From: Mycobacterium bourgelatii | GTDB lineage: Bacteria; Actinomycetota; Actinomycetes; Mycobacteriales; Mycobacteriaceae | Direction of reading: 5' to 3' | Length of the DNA: 64,000 bases | NCBI RefSeq assembly: GCF_010723575.1 | Contig: NZ_BLKZ01000001.1 | Location: 3,410,001 to 3,474,000 of the forward strand | Shown here: in pieces, positions 7,970 to 16,100 of the stretch | How the letters are laid out: each line of letters opens with the position of its first letter | Position numbering within the stretch: position 1 is the stretch's first letter | Translations under genes and position numbers: made by a program | The notes under the pieces: generated by a model | Seen by the model: the letters and a program-made list of their open reading frames with translations, nothing else | What the model was told of the DNA's origin: nothing | The model's database searches: none

Positions 7970-9370
7970 TCAAGCGGGCACCGCAGCGGGAGGTTGCGGG
8001 ACGGTGAAGTCGTCGGCCAGCATGGCCGCCAACTCCTCGAACGCTCGTAGTGTCTTCTTGCGCAGCTTCGCCAGATCGATTTCCAGGCCCTCGTCGAGGT
8101 GCTTGTCGAACGGGATGCGGTGAATCTTGAGCTGTTGCCGGCGCAGCACCGTGAGCAGCGAATCCATGTTGACGCGCGTGTTGGGCGTGGATTCGTTGAT
8201 CACCAGCACCGTGCGGGCCAGCAGTCCTTCGAACCCGTGGAAGCGTAGCCAGTCAATCGCGTTGCCGGCCGCGACCGCTCCCTGTGGGGAGGCCTGTACC
8301 AGCAGCGCCACCGCGTCGGATTTGGACAGCACCTCGCGCACCAGCGGCGAGTGCAGGTTGGTGTCCCCGTCCCACAGCAGCAGGCTGTAGTAGTGCGACG
8401 CGATCTCGTGGACGTCGCGGATGTCCTCGGGTTCGAGCACCCGGTCGTCGTCGGCGCGCCACCCGTTGGCCAGCACCTGCAAATCGGTGTCGGTGGTGGA
8501 CAGGAAGCGCTGGACGAAGTCGCGCTGAGTGAGATCCTCTTCCTGGATCAGGTCGACCATCGAGAGGTTCTCGGGGTGCTGGGCCGTGCGCATCGGCAGG
8601 TCACCCGATGAGGGGTCGGCATCGACGGCCATGACGCCGTCGCCGCGGACCGAGGCGAACACCTGGCCGAGCGCAGAAGTGACCGTCGTCTTGCCGGCGC
8701 CGCCCTTGAGGGTCAGCACCGCAATGGAATACATCTTCTGCTTGCTGGCACGGATCCGGCGCAACACCTCGCGGTGCGCCAACTCCTTTGCGCTGGGCGG
8801 CAGCGACAGGCCCAGGTGGTTCAGCGCTCCCCGGATGCCGGTGTTGGCACGCGGTGACCGTTCCTCGGTCGCGACCTTGATGAGCTCCTGACGGATGCCG
8901 GTGGCGGCGGCTTGGATCGGTGCCGCGGGTCGCCGGTACTGGTCGACGTCGGATGGCGCCTCGTGCCTGGCCGCGGGTGCGGGAGCGGGGGTCTGCGGGC
9001 GGTTGTCCCGGTCCTCGCGCGCATCGCTCGGTTCGGCCGCCCTCGGTGCGGCATCCGCCCGTGCTGCCGCGTCGGGTGCCGGCGGTGCCCAGGACGCGCC
9101 CTGGTGTTGCGGAGGCCCCCAGTGGGCGCCCGGCGCGGGAGCAGGCTGTGGAATCCGCTGCGCAACCGTCTCCCGCTGCCCGGGCGGCGGGACTGCGGCG
9201 CTTACCGGCGCTGGGGGCGGGCCCGGAAGCGGCGAGGATGGAGCCAGGGGCTGCTCGGCGGGCACCAACGACGGCGGCGGCGCGGCGGCCTGTTCCTTGT
9301 GCACCTGGGCCTCGCCGCTGGTATCAGCGTGGCGAGGGTGTCCGTTTGCAATCTCAACGTCGTCAGTCAC
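7970..9370 (-). CDS. ParA/MinD-type ATPase of the ESX cluster, EspI/Rv3888c-like
   Basis: 466 residues from GTG at 9370. The first ~150 residues are Pro/Ala-rich and disordered. From about residue 210 there is a SIMIBI-class ATPase with a deviant Walker A at 222-229 (KGGAGKTT) and a following VDADPSSGDLPMR motif. The same architecture is seen in EspI of ESX-1, and an ATPase occupies the same place between espG and eccD in ESX-2 (Rv3888c). EspI-type proteins have been linked to control of secretion at low ATP; the role here is inferred. The ESX-3 locus lacks this gene, which makes it informative for classification. The in-frame ATG at 9424 would extend into the palindromic repeat at 9411-9470 and was not chosen. 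Confidence 0.8.
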   Translation of the reverse strand: MTDDVEIANGHPRHADTSGEAQVHKEQAAAPPPSLVPAEQPLAPSSPLPGPPPAPVSAAVPPPGQRETVAQRIPQPAPAPGAHWGPPQHQGASWAPPAPDAAARADAAPRAAEPSDAREDRDNRPQTPAPAPAARHEAPSDVDQYRRPAAPIQAAATGIRQELIKVATEERSPRANTGIRGALNHLGLSLPPSAKELAHREVLRRIRASKQKMYSIAVLTLKGGAGKTTVTSALGQVFASVRGDGVMAVDADPSSGDLPMRTAQHPENLSMVDLIQEEDLTQRDFVQRFLSTTDTDLQVLANGWRADDDRVLEPEDIRDVHEIASHYYSLLLWDGDTNLHSPLVREVLSKSDAVALLVQASPQGAVAAGNAIDWLRFHGFEGLLARTVLVINESTPNTRVNMDSLLTVLRRQQLKIHRIPFDKHLDEGLEIDLAKLRKKTLRAFEELAAMLADDFTVPQPPAAVPA

Positions 9371-9410
9371 TGGGTCCCAGCCTTTCGAACTACAACTCTG
9401 GCTACTCTGC

Positions 9411-9470
9411 GCGAGCAGACGCAAAATCGCGCGAAAAACGCGATTTTCGGGGGACTTTGCGTCTGCTCGC
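9411..9470. repeat. compound palindrome between espG and the ATPase gene
   Basis: A perfect 15-base inverted repeat, GCGAGCAGACGCAAA at 9411-9425 and its complement at 9456-9470, encloses a second perfect pair, AAATCGCG at 9424-9431 and CGCGATTT at 9439-9446. It lies just after the espG stop (9474) within the 103-bp gap before the ATPase start. The transcript could form a strong two-tier hairpin. No run of T follows on the minus strand, so a classical terminator is not indicated; an RNA stability element or a dispersed intergenic repeat are alternatives. Confidence 0.7.
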
Positions 9471-9473
9471 CGG

Positions 9474-10310
9474 TCAATTTCTGGCGAACCAACTCTTGGT
9501 CGGGGTCATTTCCACCAGGTCGGCCATCGCGGCCCGAAATCGGGCATACGTCCCCGGTCCGAAAGTGACGTAGAACTGGCTGCCTTGGCGGCGCACCGCC
9601 GAGACGATCCGCCCTGCCGAAGTATCCGCGACACCTACGCCCGCCGGTGTTTGGAACGTGGTGATTCCCCGGTCCTGGTGGATGACCAGCTCGGCGCGTT
9701 GACCCGAGTACGTCGACATCTCGTTGAGGACCTTGGCGGTCGCAGGGTCGGCGCCGTGGTCGCGGAGCCAACGCAGGTTGTTCCCCGAATCGCCGGACGC
9801 CAACTCCTTTACCTCGGCCCACGACAACGTCATCGACTCCATTTCCGCCGGCGGCGGTGCCGGCTGATCCGGGCCGACCCGCAGCGCCGCCCACAGTGGT
9901 GCGCACATCACCTCGTCGACGGTCTGCCCGTGCGACCACACCCCCTGGATCACCACTTCGTCGTTGCGTCGCAGCGCCAGCACGTGCTCTTCGCCTCGGC
10001 GGGCCAGTACCGCCCGGCGCATCCGATCGCCTTCCACCGCCCGTAAGGCCACATCGATCTCGGGGCGTTCGAGCACTCGCAGCCATTTCAGCAACGATGG
10101 TTCGACGGTTCCGTCGATGGACAACAGGCCGCTTTCGATGAGCACCGGGACGGTCTGGTCGTCGACCACGGCCTGGTCGGCCGCGTAGTAGACGTTGTCG
10201 AGCAAGGCAAGCACGGCGGGCAGGCTTTCGATCCCCAGCAGCCGCTTCAGGAACAGTGCTGAGTCCACGCTGAGGTGCGCCGCGGCCAGCATGTCCGATC
10301 GCTTTGCCAT
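9474..10310 (-). CDS. espG: ESX chaperone EspG
   Basis: 278 residues from ATG at 10310, close to the 276 residues of EspG2. EspG proteins are cytosolic chaperones that bind the tip of PPE proteins and carry PE-PPE pairs to their own ESX system. The pattern of a beta-rich N-terminal half (VVDDQTVPVLIESGLLS, VLALRRNDEVVIQGVW), a central Pro-rich linker and a C-terminal half ending in VTFGPGTYARFRAAMADLVEM agrees with the EspG fold. Position directly after the esx pair is as in ESX-2 and ESX-3. The natural client is presumably the PPE encoded at 11191-12519. Confidence 0.88.
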   Translation of the reverse strand: MAKRSDMLAAAHLSVDSALFLKRLLGIESLPAVLALLDNVYYAADQAVVDDQTVPVLIESGLLSIDGTVEPSLLKWLRVLERPEIDVALRAVEGDRMRRAVLARRGEEHVLALRRNDEVVIQGVWSHGQTVDEVMCAPLWAALRVGPDQPAPPPAEMESMTLSWAEVKELASGDSGNNLRWLRDHGADPATAKVLNEMSTYSGQRAELVIHQDRGITTFQTPAGVGVADTSAGRIVSAVRRQGSQFYVTFGPGTYARFRAAMADLVEMTPTKSWFARN

Positions 10311-10413
10311 GAGTTGGAATCCTACTTTCGACACCACACCCAGATGGCTTGCGCGACTGAATTTTTGGGCAGCCGGCCTGGTTTCTCAACCAGCTGGGCC
10401 GACGGGAACCGGC

Positions 10414-10707
10414 TCAGATCGCGGAGAAGTTCCCGCACGCCTGAACTTCGGTGCCCTGCATGTCCAGGGTGCCGGTGGTGAGGGCGTGGATGACGCGTTG
10501 GGTGGCGTGCTCAAGGTTTTCGTTGACGCGCAGGAACGCGTTGTAGGCGTCCTCAAATGAACCCTCGGTGGTACCCGTCCAGCTCGCGGCGAGCGCGGCG
10601 CGGTGTCCCATGCCGGCCGTCTTCAGCGCGATTGCGGTGGCGTGGATTTGGCTCATCTCGCCGATGCAGGCGTGCATCGCCGGGTAGTTGTACAGAACGT
10701 CGCTCAT
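10414..10707 (-). CDS. WXG100 protein, EsxH/EsxA-like
   Basis: 97 residues with the helix-turn-helix build of WXG100 proteins and a clear turn motif W43-T-G45 (AASWTGTTEGSF). The N-terminus, VLYNYPAMHACIGEM, strongly resembles EsxH/TB10.4 (IMYNYPAMLGHAGDM), placing it nearer the EsxH group than EsxA or EsxC. The zinc-binding histidines of the EsxH C-terminal region are not preserved (ALTTGTLDMQGTEV), so metal binding is unlikely to be shared. It is expected to form a 1:1 dimer with the neighbouring esx product and be secreted through this system. Confidence 0.88.
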   Translation of the reverse strand: MSDVLYNYPAMHACIGEMSQIHATAIALKTAGMGHRAALAASWTGTTEGSFEDAYNAFLRVNENLEHATQRVIHALTTGTLDMQGTEVQACGNFSAI

Positions 10708-10745
10708 GATGTGTTGCTCCTAAGTCGAGTCGGTGAGGTCGGCGG

Positions 10746-11066
10746 TTATGTGTAGATGGTGCCGCCGGCGTTGAGAACAGCGGACGCGTTGGTCGCCTCT
10801 TGGCCGTCGAACTGCGTGTGCGTGGTGGTCAGGCCGGTGGTGATGCTGTCCAACACCTGGTTGTTCTGGGTGGCCGTCGAGTACAGATCGGCCAAGACCG
10901 ATTGAGCGACGGTGCCCATCTGTCCGCGGTTGGCTTGCTCGAAATTGCCTGCCGCGGAGAGCAAGTGCTGGTTGTTGGAGCGCGTCTCCTCGACGAGGCC
11001 CATGAGCCCTTTGGTCTGAGCGAGGTAGGCGGCGGTATCCACCGATAAGGGTGCTGCTGCTGACAT
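10746..11066 (-). CDS. WXG100-like partner protein, EsxG/EsxB-like, without the tryptophan
   Basis: 106 residues from ATG at 11066 (MSAAAPLSVDTAAYLAQ). It has two long predicted helices joined at AAGNFEQANRGQ, so the usual WXG turn is replaced and there is no Trp anywhere; EsxG similarly lacks a true WXG. The C-terminal tail contains FDGQE, which could act as a variant of the YxxxD/E export signal. It lies 38 bp upstream of the second esx gene, so the two should be co-transcribed and heterodimerise, this subunit carrying the export signal. A start at 11078 is possible but adds only four residues. Confidence 0.82.
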   Translation of the reverse strand: MSAAAPLSVDTAAYLAQTKGLMGLVEETRSNNQHLLSAAGNFEQANRGQMGTVAQSVLADLYSTATQNNQVLDSITTGLTTTHTQFDGQEATNASAVLNAGGTIYT

Positions 11067-11190
11067 CAGCATCTCCAATCTTGCGATTCCAATGGTGTAT
11101 CGCCATTCCTAACAACTCCGTGCCAACTGGCATGGCGCACTCCGAACAGCGCTGAGTGCAAGTCTGTTTTCGTCGTCCCCGTCCCGGCCG

Positions 11191-12519
11191 TCATATGGCC
11201 TCTTGCCGTTGTTCGACCAATTCGCCCGCCGAAACCGTTTGCAGCTCAGGGGGTTCGGTACTCCACACCGGGACCAGTTCGGGCGTGGGACGCGTGACGT
11301 GAGTGTCTTCCTCGTCATCGCGCCGGTGCTGCAAGGCCGACAACGGAGTCATGCCGGACGCGGACGGCCGACCGGTGGCAGGGGCTTCCACCGGCGGCGC
11401 CGGCGGCGGCGCACCATCCCAGCCGCTGGGGAAGCGAAAACCCGTGGAGGCGGCCGAGAGTCCGCCGAGGTTGGGTACTCGCACCGCCGCCGTCATGGCC
11501 GCGGGGCCAACATTGCTGCCGGCCAACCGGTCCAGTGTCGGCGACGACGGCTGCGTGTCGAAGAACCCCGGATTCTCCACGCGATGTTCGGGTTTCACCT
11601 GGGAGAGCAGGTTGCCGATCTGCGAGCCGAACTGCTGGACCTGCTGCACCGGCTGGGTCACGAATTGCATCGCCTGTCCGGGGATCTGCGCCGCCTGCGA
11701 GACTCCCTGCGCAACCTGCTGGGGTGCCTGCTGCACCAGTTGCTTGCCGAACTTCTCGGCCAGGTTCTGCTGCCGCGCCTCCGCGTCGCGGTAACGGTCC
11801 AGCGCATCACGCGGATCGGCTTGCTGCAGAGCACCTTTGGCCCAGAGACCTGCCGTGGTACCCGCGGATACGCCCTGGCCGAACGTCTGCGCCATGAGTT
11901 GGGCGGTGGATTCGGCTTTCGCCGCGGCCAGCATCAACGTGTCGCCGGCGCGCTCAGCCGCAACAACGGCTTGTTCGATCACCGGCGGAAGCACCGGCAT
12001 GCCCACCACGATTGGCACCGCCGGCACGAACGCCTCGAACGTCGTGTTCGCCATGCTGGCGGCGAGGTAGGTCTCCTGCACGGTGATGTCCTGGATGGTC
12101 ATCTCCAGGTACTGGCCTTCCCGGATGCCGATGGGAATCGTGTTGATGCCAAGGAAGTTCGTGCCGATCAAGACCGCGGTGGTGACCCGGTTCTCGACGA
12201 TCTCGGCCATCTGGGCCATGGTGGCGTAAGCGGTGGTGAAGGCGGCGGCTTGATCCGCCGTTCGCGCCGCGGAGGCAATCAACTGCGCTTCTACGACCCG
12301 CAACCAGACGATGAAGCGCGTCACCGCGCCGAGCAGGGCCAGCGCAGCCGGGGACTGCCACGCATTCATCAGCCAGGCCAAATGCGCCTCGAGCCGGTCC
12401 GATGCCGCTTCATACGCGGCGGCCGCAGCGCCGAACGACGCCGAGGCGGCCAACATGGGCCCGGCGCCGGCACCCGACATCAGCCTGCCGGTGATGACCT
12501 CAGGGGGTGCTACGACCAT
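11191..12519 (-). CDS. PPE family protein of the ESX cluster
   Basis: 442 residues. The N-terminus MVVAPPEVITGRLMSGAGAG holds the PPE motif, and the first ~180 residues form the helical PPE domain (AWQSPAALALLGAVTRFIVWL corresponds to the WxG-bearing hairpin). The rest is Gln- and Ala-rich (QQAPQQVAQGVSQAAQIPGQ), then disordered, as in PPE68/PPE69/PPE4 encoded inside ESX loci. It would dimerise with the PE protein encoded 75 bp upstream and be recognised by EspG. The 124-bp gap to the first esx gene holds no other gene. Confidence 0.9.
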   Translation of the reverse strand: MVVAPPEVITGRLMSGAGAGPMLAASASFGAAAAAYEAASDRLEAHLAWLMNAWQSPAALALLGAVTRFIVWLRVVEAQLIASAARTADQAAAFTTAYATMAQMAEIVENRVTTAVLIGTNFLGINTIPIGIREGQYLEMTIQDITVQETYLAASMANTTFEAFVPAVPIVVGMPVLPPVIEQAVVAAERAGDTLMLAAAKAESTAQLMAQTFGQGVSAGTTAGLWAKGALQQADPRDALDRYRDAEARQQNLAEKFGKQLVQQAPQQVAQGVSQAAQIPGQAMQFVTQPVQQVQQFGSQIGNLLSQVKPEHRVENPGFFDTQPSSPTLDRLAGSNVGPAAMTAAVRVPNLGGLSAASTGFRFPSGWDGAPPPAPPVEAPATGRPSASGMTPLSALQHRRDDEEDTHVTRPTPELVPVWSTEPPELQTVSAGELVEQRQEAI

Positions 12520-12594
12520 CGGCCTTCACTTCCAGGCCACCCGCTGATGCGCGCAGCCCCGTCCCCGACCCCGATGAACATGGAGGTGGTCGAT

Positions 12595-12891
12595 CTACGC
12601 CAGCATCGCGGCGTTGCCGTCGTCGGTCACCTCGTAGCCGAGACCCGTGGTGCCCAGGGCGCCCGCGTAGTGGCCCATCAAGAAGGTGCCTTGCGCGGCG
12701 GTAGCGAGGAACTGAGCGGTGTGCGCGCTGGTGTTCACCGACGCCAGTGCGGACGCCTCGTCGGCTCCTGCGGGTGCCGGAGCGATCCCCGCTGGTGCAC
12801 CACCAGCTACCACCGATGCCGTGGTCGCGGCATTGCTGACCACGTCTGCAACTCCCGCCAGCAAAGCCTCAGTTTGCACTTGAGTGATCAC
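12595..12891 (-). CDS. PE family protein of the ESX cluster
   Basis: 98 residues from GTG at 12891 (VITQVQTEALLAGVADVV). It is a bare PE domain of two helices without a C-terminal extension, as usual for PE proteins inside ESX loci. Residues 86-90 read YEVTD, an exact YxxxD/E general secretion signal placed after the second helix as expected. It precedes the PPE gene, and the two should form the EspG-dependent secreted heterodimer. Confidence 0.88.
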   Translation of the reverse strand: MITQVQTEALLAGVADVVSNAATTASVVAGGAPAGIAPAPAGADEASALASVNTSAHTAQFLATAAQGTFLMGHYAGALGTTGLGYEVTDDGNAAMLA

Positions 12892-13188
12892 TTAGCAAAC
12901 CCCCTCGCCGTCCGCACATGCGCCGTATTCGCACCAGCTTAGCGCCGTTTTTTACCCCTGGTGGTAAATATTGCCCTTCTGCCGCAGGCAGCTGCAACCT
13001 AGGTGCACCAGTTGCACCGATCCCACCCGAATAAAGCGCCACTCGGGTAAAATGCCCTTAGCTAACATGTGTTGAATAGCGACAGTTAACACGTGTGGAA
13101 TGGCCTCGACTATGCGTCGACTCTGCGTCTAAGGCGACAAAATGCGAGAAACCCCGCCCTCAACGCAGAGTCAATCCCCGACGGGGCA
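12892..13188. other. 297-bp gap between eccC and PE
   Basis: No convincing gene lies here. The gap separates the eccA-B-C block from the PE-PPE-esx block and is the longest break in the operon. It contains the paired palindromic boxes listed at 13062-13101 and AT-richer sequence near 12940-12975, so an internal promoter for the PE-PPE-esx genes is the likeliest content. Confidence 0.5.
13062..13101 (-). promoter_or_regulatory. paired palindromic boxes, candidate operator or promoter for PE-PPE-esx
   Basis: Two similar boxes occur in direct orientation, CTAACATGTGTTGAAT at 13062-13077 and GTTAACACGTGTGGAAT at 13085-13101. Each has a small palindromic core (ACATGT; ACACGTGT), and box starts are 23 bp apart, about two helical turns. 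On the minus strand TTAACT and TTAGCT lie about 18 bp apart and could act as -35 and -10 elements. Binding by the EspR-like HTH protein encoded at the operon end is a speculation. Confidence 0.35.
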
Positions 13189-16100
13189 TTAATCCTCGAA
13201 GTCGGTGTCCCTACTCTCTCGCACGCCGGACCAGGCGGCCTGGATGCGATTCTTGCGGCCCAGTGACGCCTCGATATAGCGGGCGCGGCCCGGGAAGGGG
13301 AATCGCTCAAACTTGGTGTCGCCGATCTGACCGTCGAACTTGTCGGCCGACAGCAGCACCGTCGGCACTCGGTCTTGCAGCATCCTCTTGATCAAGGGGT
13401 CGCGGTTGCCGGCCAGATACAGTTCCTCGGAGCCGCGGGCGATGACGAAGTGGAAGCCCCGAGCCAACGGTTCGTTCTGGAGCCAGGGCGCCATCGCATG
13501 CATCGCCGGCTTCTCGATGGCACGCGGGTCCACGATCATGTGGTAGTCGTCCACGACGAAGAAGATCTCCGGCCCGCTCCACCACGCGCGCGCCGCGCGA
13601 GTCTCGGCGTCCAGGTCAGCGGGCACATTGCGGGAGGCCAAGTCCAACTCGGCGTACAGGGCCTCGTTGGTGGGGTGAATCTGCTCTTCCCGATGGATGT
13701 GGGCGAACACATTCTTCATGTCCACCCGCCCCAGGTGACGTCGCCGCGGATCGATCAGCACGATGACGGCGTCGTCCTTGGTCGCAAAGCGGCGGCTGAT
13801 GCTGTCGCAAATCGTCCCGATCAGCTCGCTCTTGCCGCTCTTGGCCTCACCAAGGATCAGCAGGTGCGGCTCGCGGTACATCTCGGCATAGGCCGGACCG
13901 AGCGTGTCTTCGCGCACCCCCAGCGCGATCCGCAACCGGCGCTTGTCGGCCAGCTGCGACTGGCGCGGATCGGCCGCCGCGGCCTCGTCGGCGGCGGCCA
14001 CCAATTCACCCAGCTGATCACGGGTCAGCGAGGTCGGCAGCGTTCGCAGCCGCTCGGCGCCGCGTGCGGCGAACCGCTCGGCGACCATGTCGACCAGCGC
14101 CGTCATCCCGGCCGGAACCGTCGATGCGTCGGCAATCGAGTCGATGCGCGGCAGCGCCACCAGTCCCTGGAACTCCGAACCGGTGGTGATCGCGTGGCCG
14201 GGTGCCTTGCGCCGCTGCTTGGCCAGCTGCGAGCCCACCCGCGAAAGTTCGGTTTCGTTGTGCAACTCGATGACGGTGTTCATGTTGGGCTCGATCCCGC
14301 GCATCTCGACCACCCGCGCCGTCGTCAACACGAAGTGCAGCCCGTAGTTGCGGGCACCGACCAACAGTGCCTCCACCTCGCCGCCGCGGAACTGCAGCAC
14401 CTGGTCCTGGGCCACCGCGGCGTCCCAGCCATCGATGATCACGAACACGTCGCCGTAGGGATCCTGTTGCAGGAAAGGGCAATCGGGGTCGGTGCGGGCC
14501 TGACGATATTCGTCGATGGTGATGCGGTTCTCACGGAAAAGCCGTTCCCGGGCGGTCAGCAGCGTGCCCATCTGCATCAGGATCCGGTTGATCGCATCGG
14601 GATCGGACCGGGTCACGACCGCGCCGACATGGGGCAGGTCGGCCAACGGGCTCAGCCCGCCGCCCGCATAGTCGACGATGTACATCTGGACCTGCTCGGG
14701 GGTGTTCGCCAGCGCCAGCGAACACACCAGATTCTTGACGACCGTGGACTTTCCCGCGCCGCTACCGCCGAGGATCAACACGTTCTTTTCGGCGTCCAGG
14801 TACCAGACGGGCTGCTCGTGCTTGAGCGGGTTGTCGAACAACCCGAACGGCACAACGAGATTGGCGATGGTTTCGTTGGTAGCCGCCTGCCAGTCGCGCA
14901 GCCCCGGCGCGACGGCGTCCAGCGTCGTGACCTCCAGCGGCGGCAACCACATCCGGTACGGCGGCGGGAAGTGAGCGCTCTTGAGACGCTCGATCACGGT
15001 GGTGAACACCGTTGGTGCGCTTTCGATTTCCTCTTCGGTGCGTTCCGGCTCCACGGTCTGCGGTTCGCTCGCACCGCTGTCCGGAAGCGGCTGGGCCGCG
15101 GCGGTGAAGGGCCGGGGCTCGACCAGGTTGGGGTCGGTAGCGCTCCTGCCGCGATGCCCATTCGAGCCGGCCGTCGGCACCACCGGAGGGAAATACGCCG
15201 CACCGGTCCACCCGGCGTAGAAACCGATCAGTTCTCCCCCGGTGGGACGCAGCACTCCGTGGCCGGGGTCGCCGGACAGTCGGTAAGCCGCATCCGAACC
15301 ATCCAGCAGCGCACGGGATTCCGACGCCGTCTGGGTCTTGAGGCCGATCTTGTAGCCGATGTTGGTTTCCAGGCCGCTGGTCCGTCCGGAGTTGTCCAGG
15401 TTCTGCGACGCGTAGAGCAGGTGCAGCGCCACCGACCGCCCGACGCGGCCGATGCGGCGAAACAGCTCGCCGTAATCGGGGTGCATCTGCAGTAGCTCGG
15501 CCCATTCGTCGATGACGATGAACAACGAGGGCAGCGGGGGCAGGTCCACGCCTCGCTCGCGCAGCTTCTCGTAGTCGCGCAGGTCCTTGACGTCGTAGCG
15601 CGGGTTGAGTTCCTTGGCCTCGCGGAAAATCCGATAACGGCGGTCGATCTCGCCGTTGATCATCTCCTTCATGCGCGCCACCAGGTGGGCCTCTTGCTCC
15701 ATGTTGGTGATCACCGCGCTGACGTGCGGCAGCTGATCGAGCCCGTTGAAGGTGGCGCCGCCCTTGAAGTCGACGAGCAGCCAGTTGAGCACGTCCGGCG
15801 AGTGCGTCACACAGCCGTTGATGACGAGGTTGCGCAGGAATTCCGACTTTCCGGATCCGGTGGTCCCCAGCAGCTGGCCGTGCGGCCCGGTGCCGCCCTC
15901 GGCGGCCTGCTTGATGTCCAGTTCGAGGCGGTCGCCGTTCTGCAGGAACCCGATCGGTATTTTCAGTCGCCGTTTGTCGTCGTAGCGGTTGATCACCGAC
16001 CACAGGTCCAGCGGCTCCAAGGTGCCGGGGTCCCGCACCCGCATCAAGGTCTGCCAGTCCCTACCACGCTCGGCTTGTTTGACCTGGCGGCCCATGTTGG

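Noticed and set aside
9411..9470. Rho-independent terminator inside the ESX operon
   Set aside because: The hairpin is strong but no T tract follows on the transcribed strand, and downstream genes are part of the same cluster.
13375..15495. 706-codon plus-strand open frame
   Set aside because: It opposes the second and third EccC ATPase domains and has no independent protein features.
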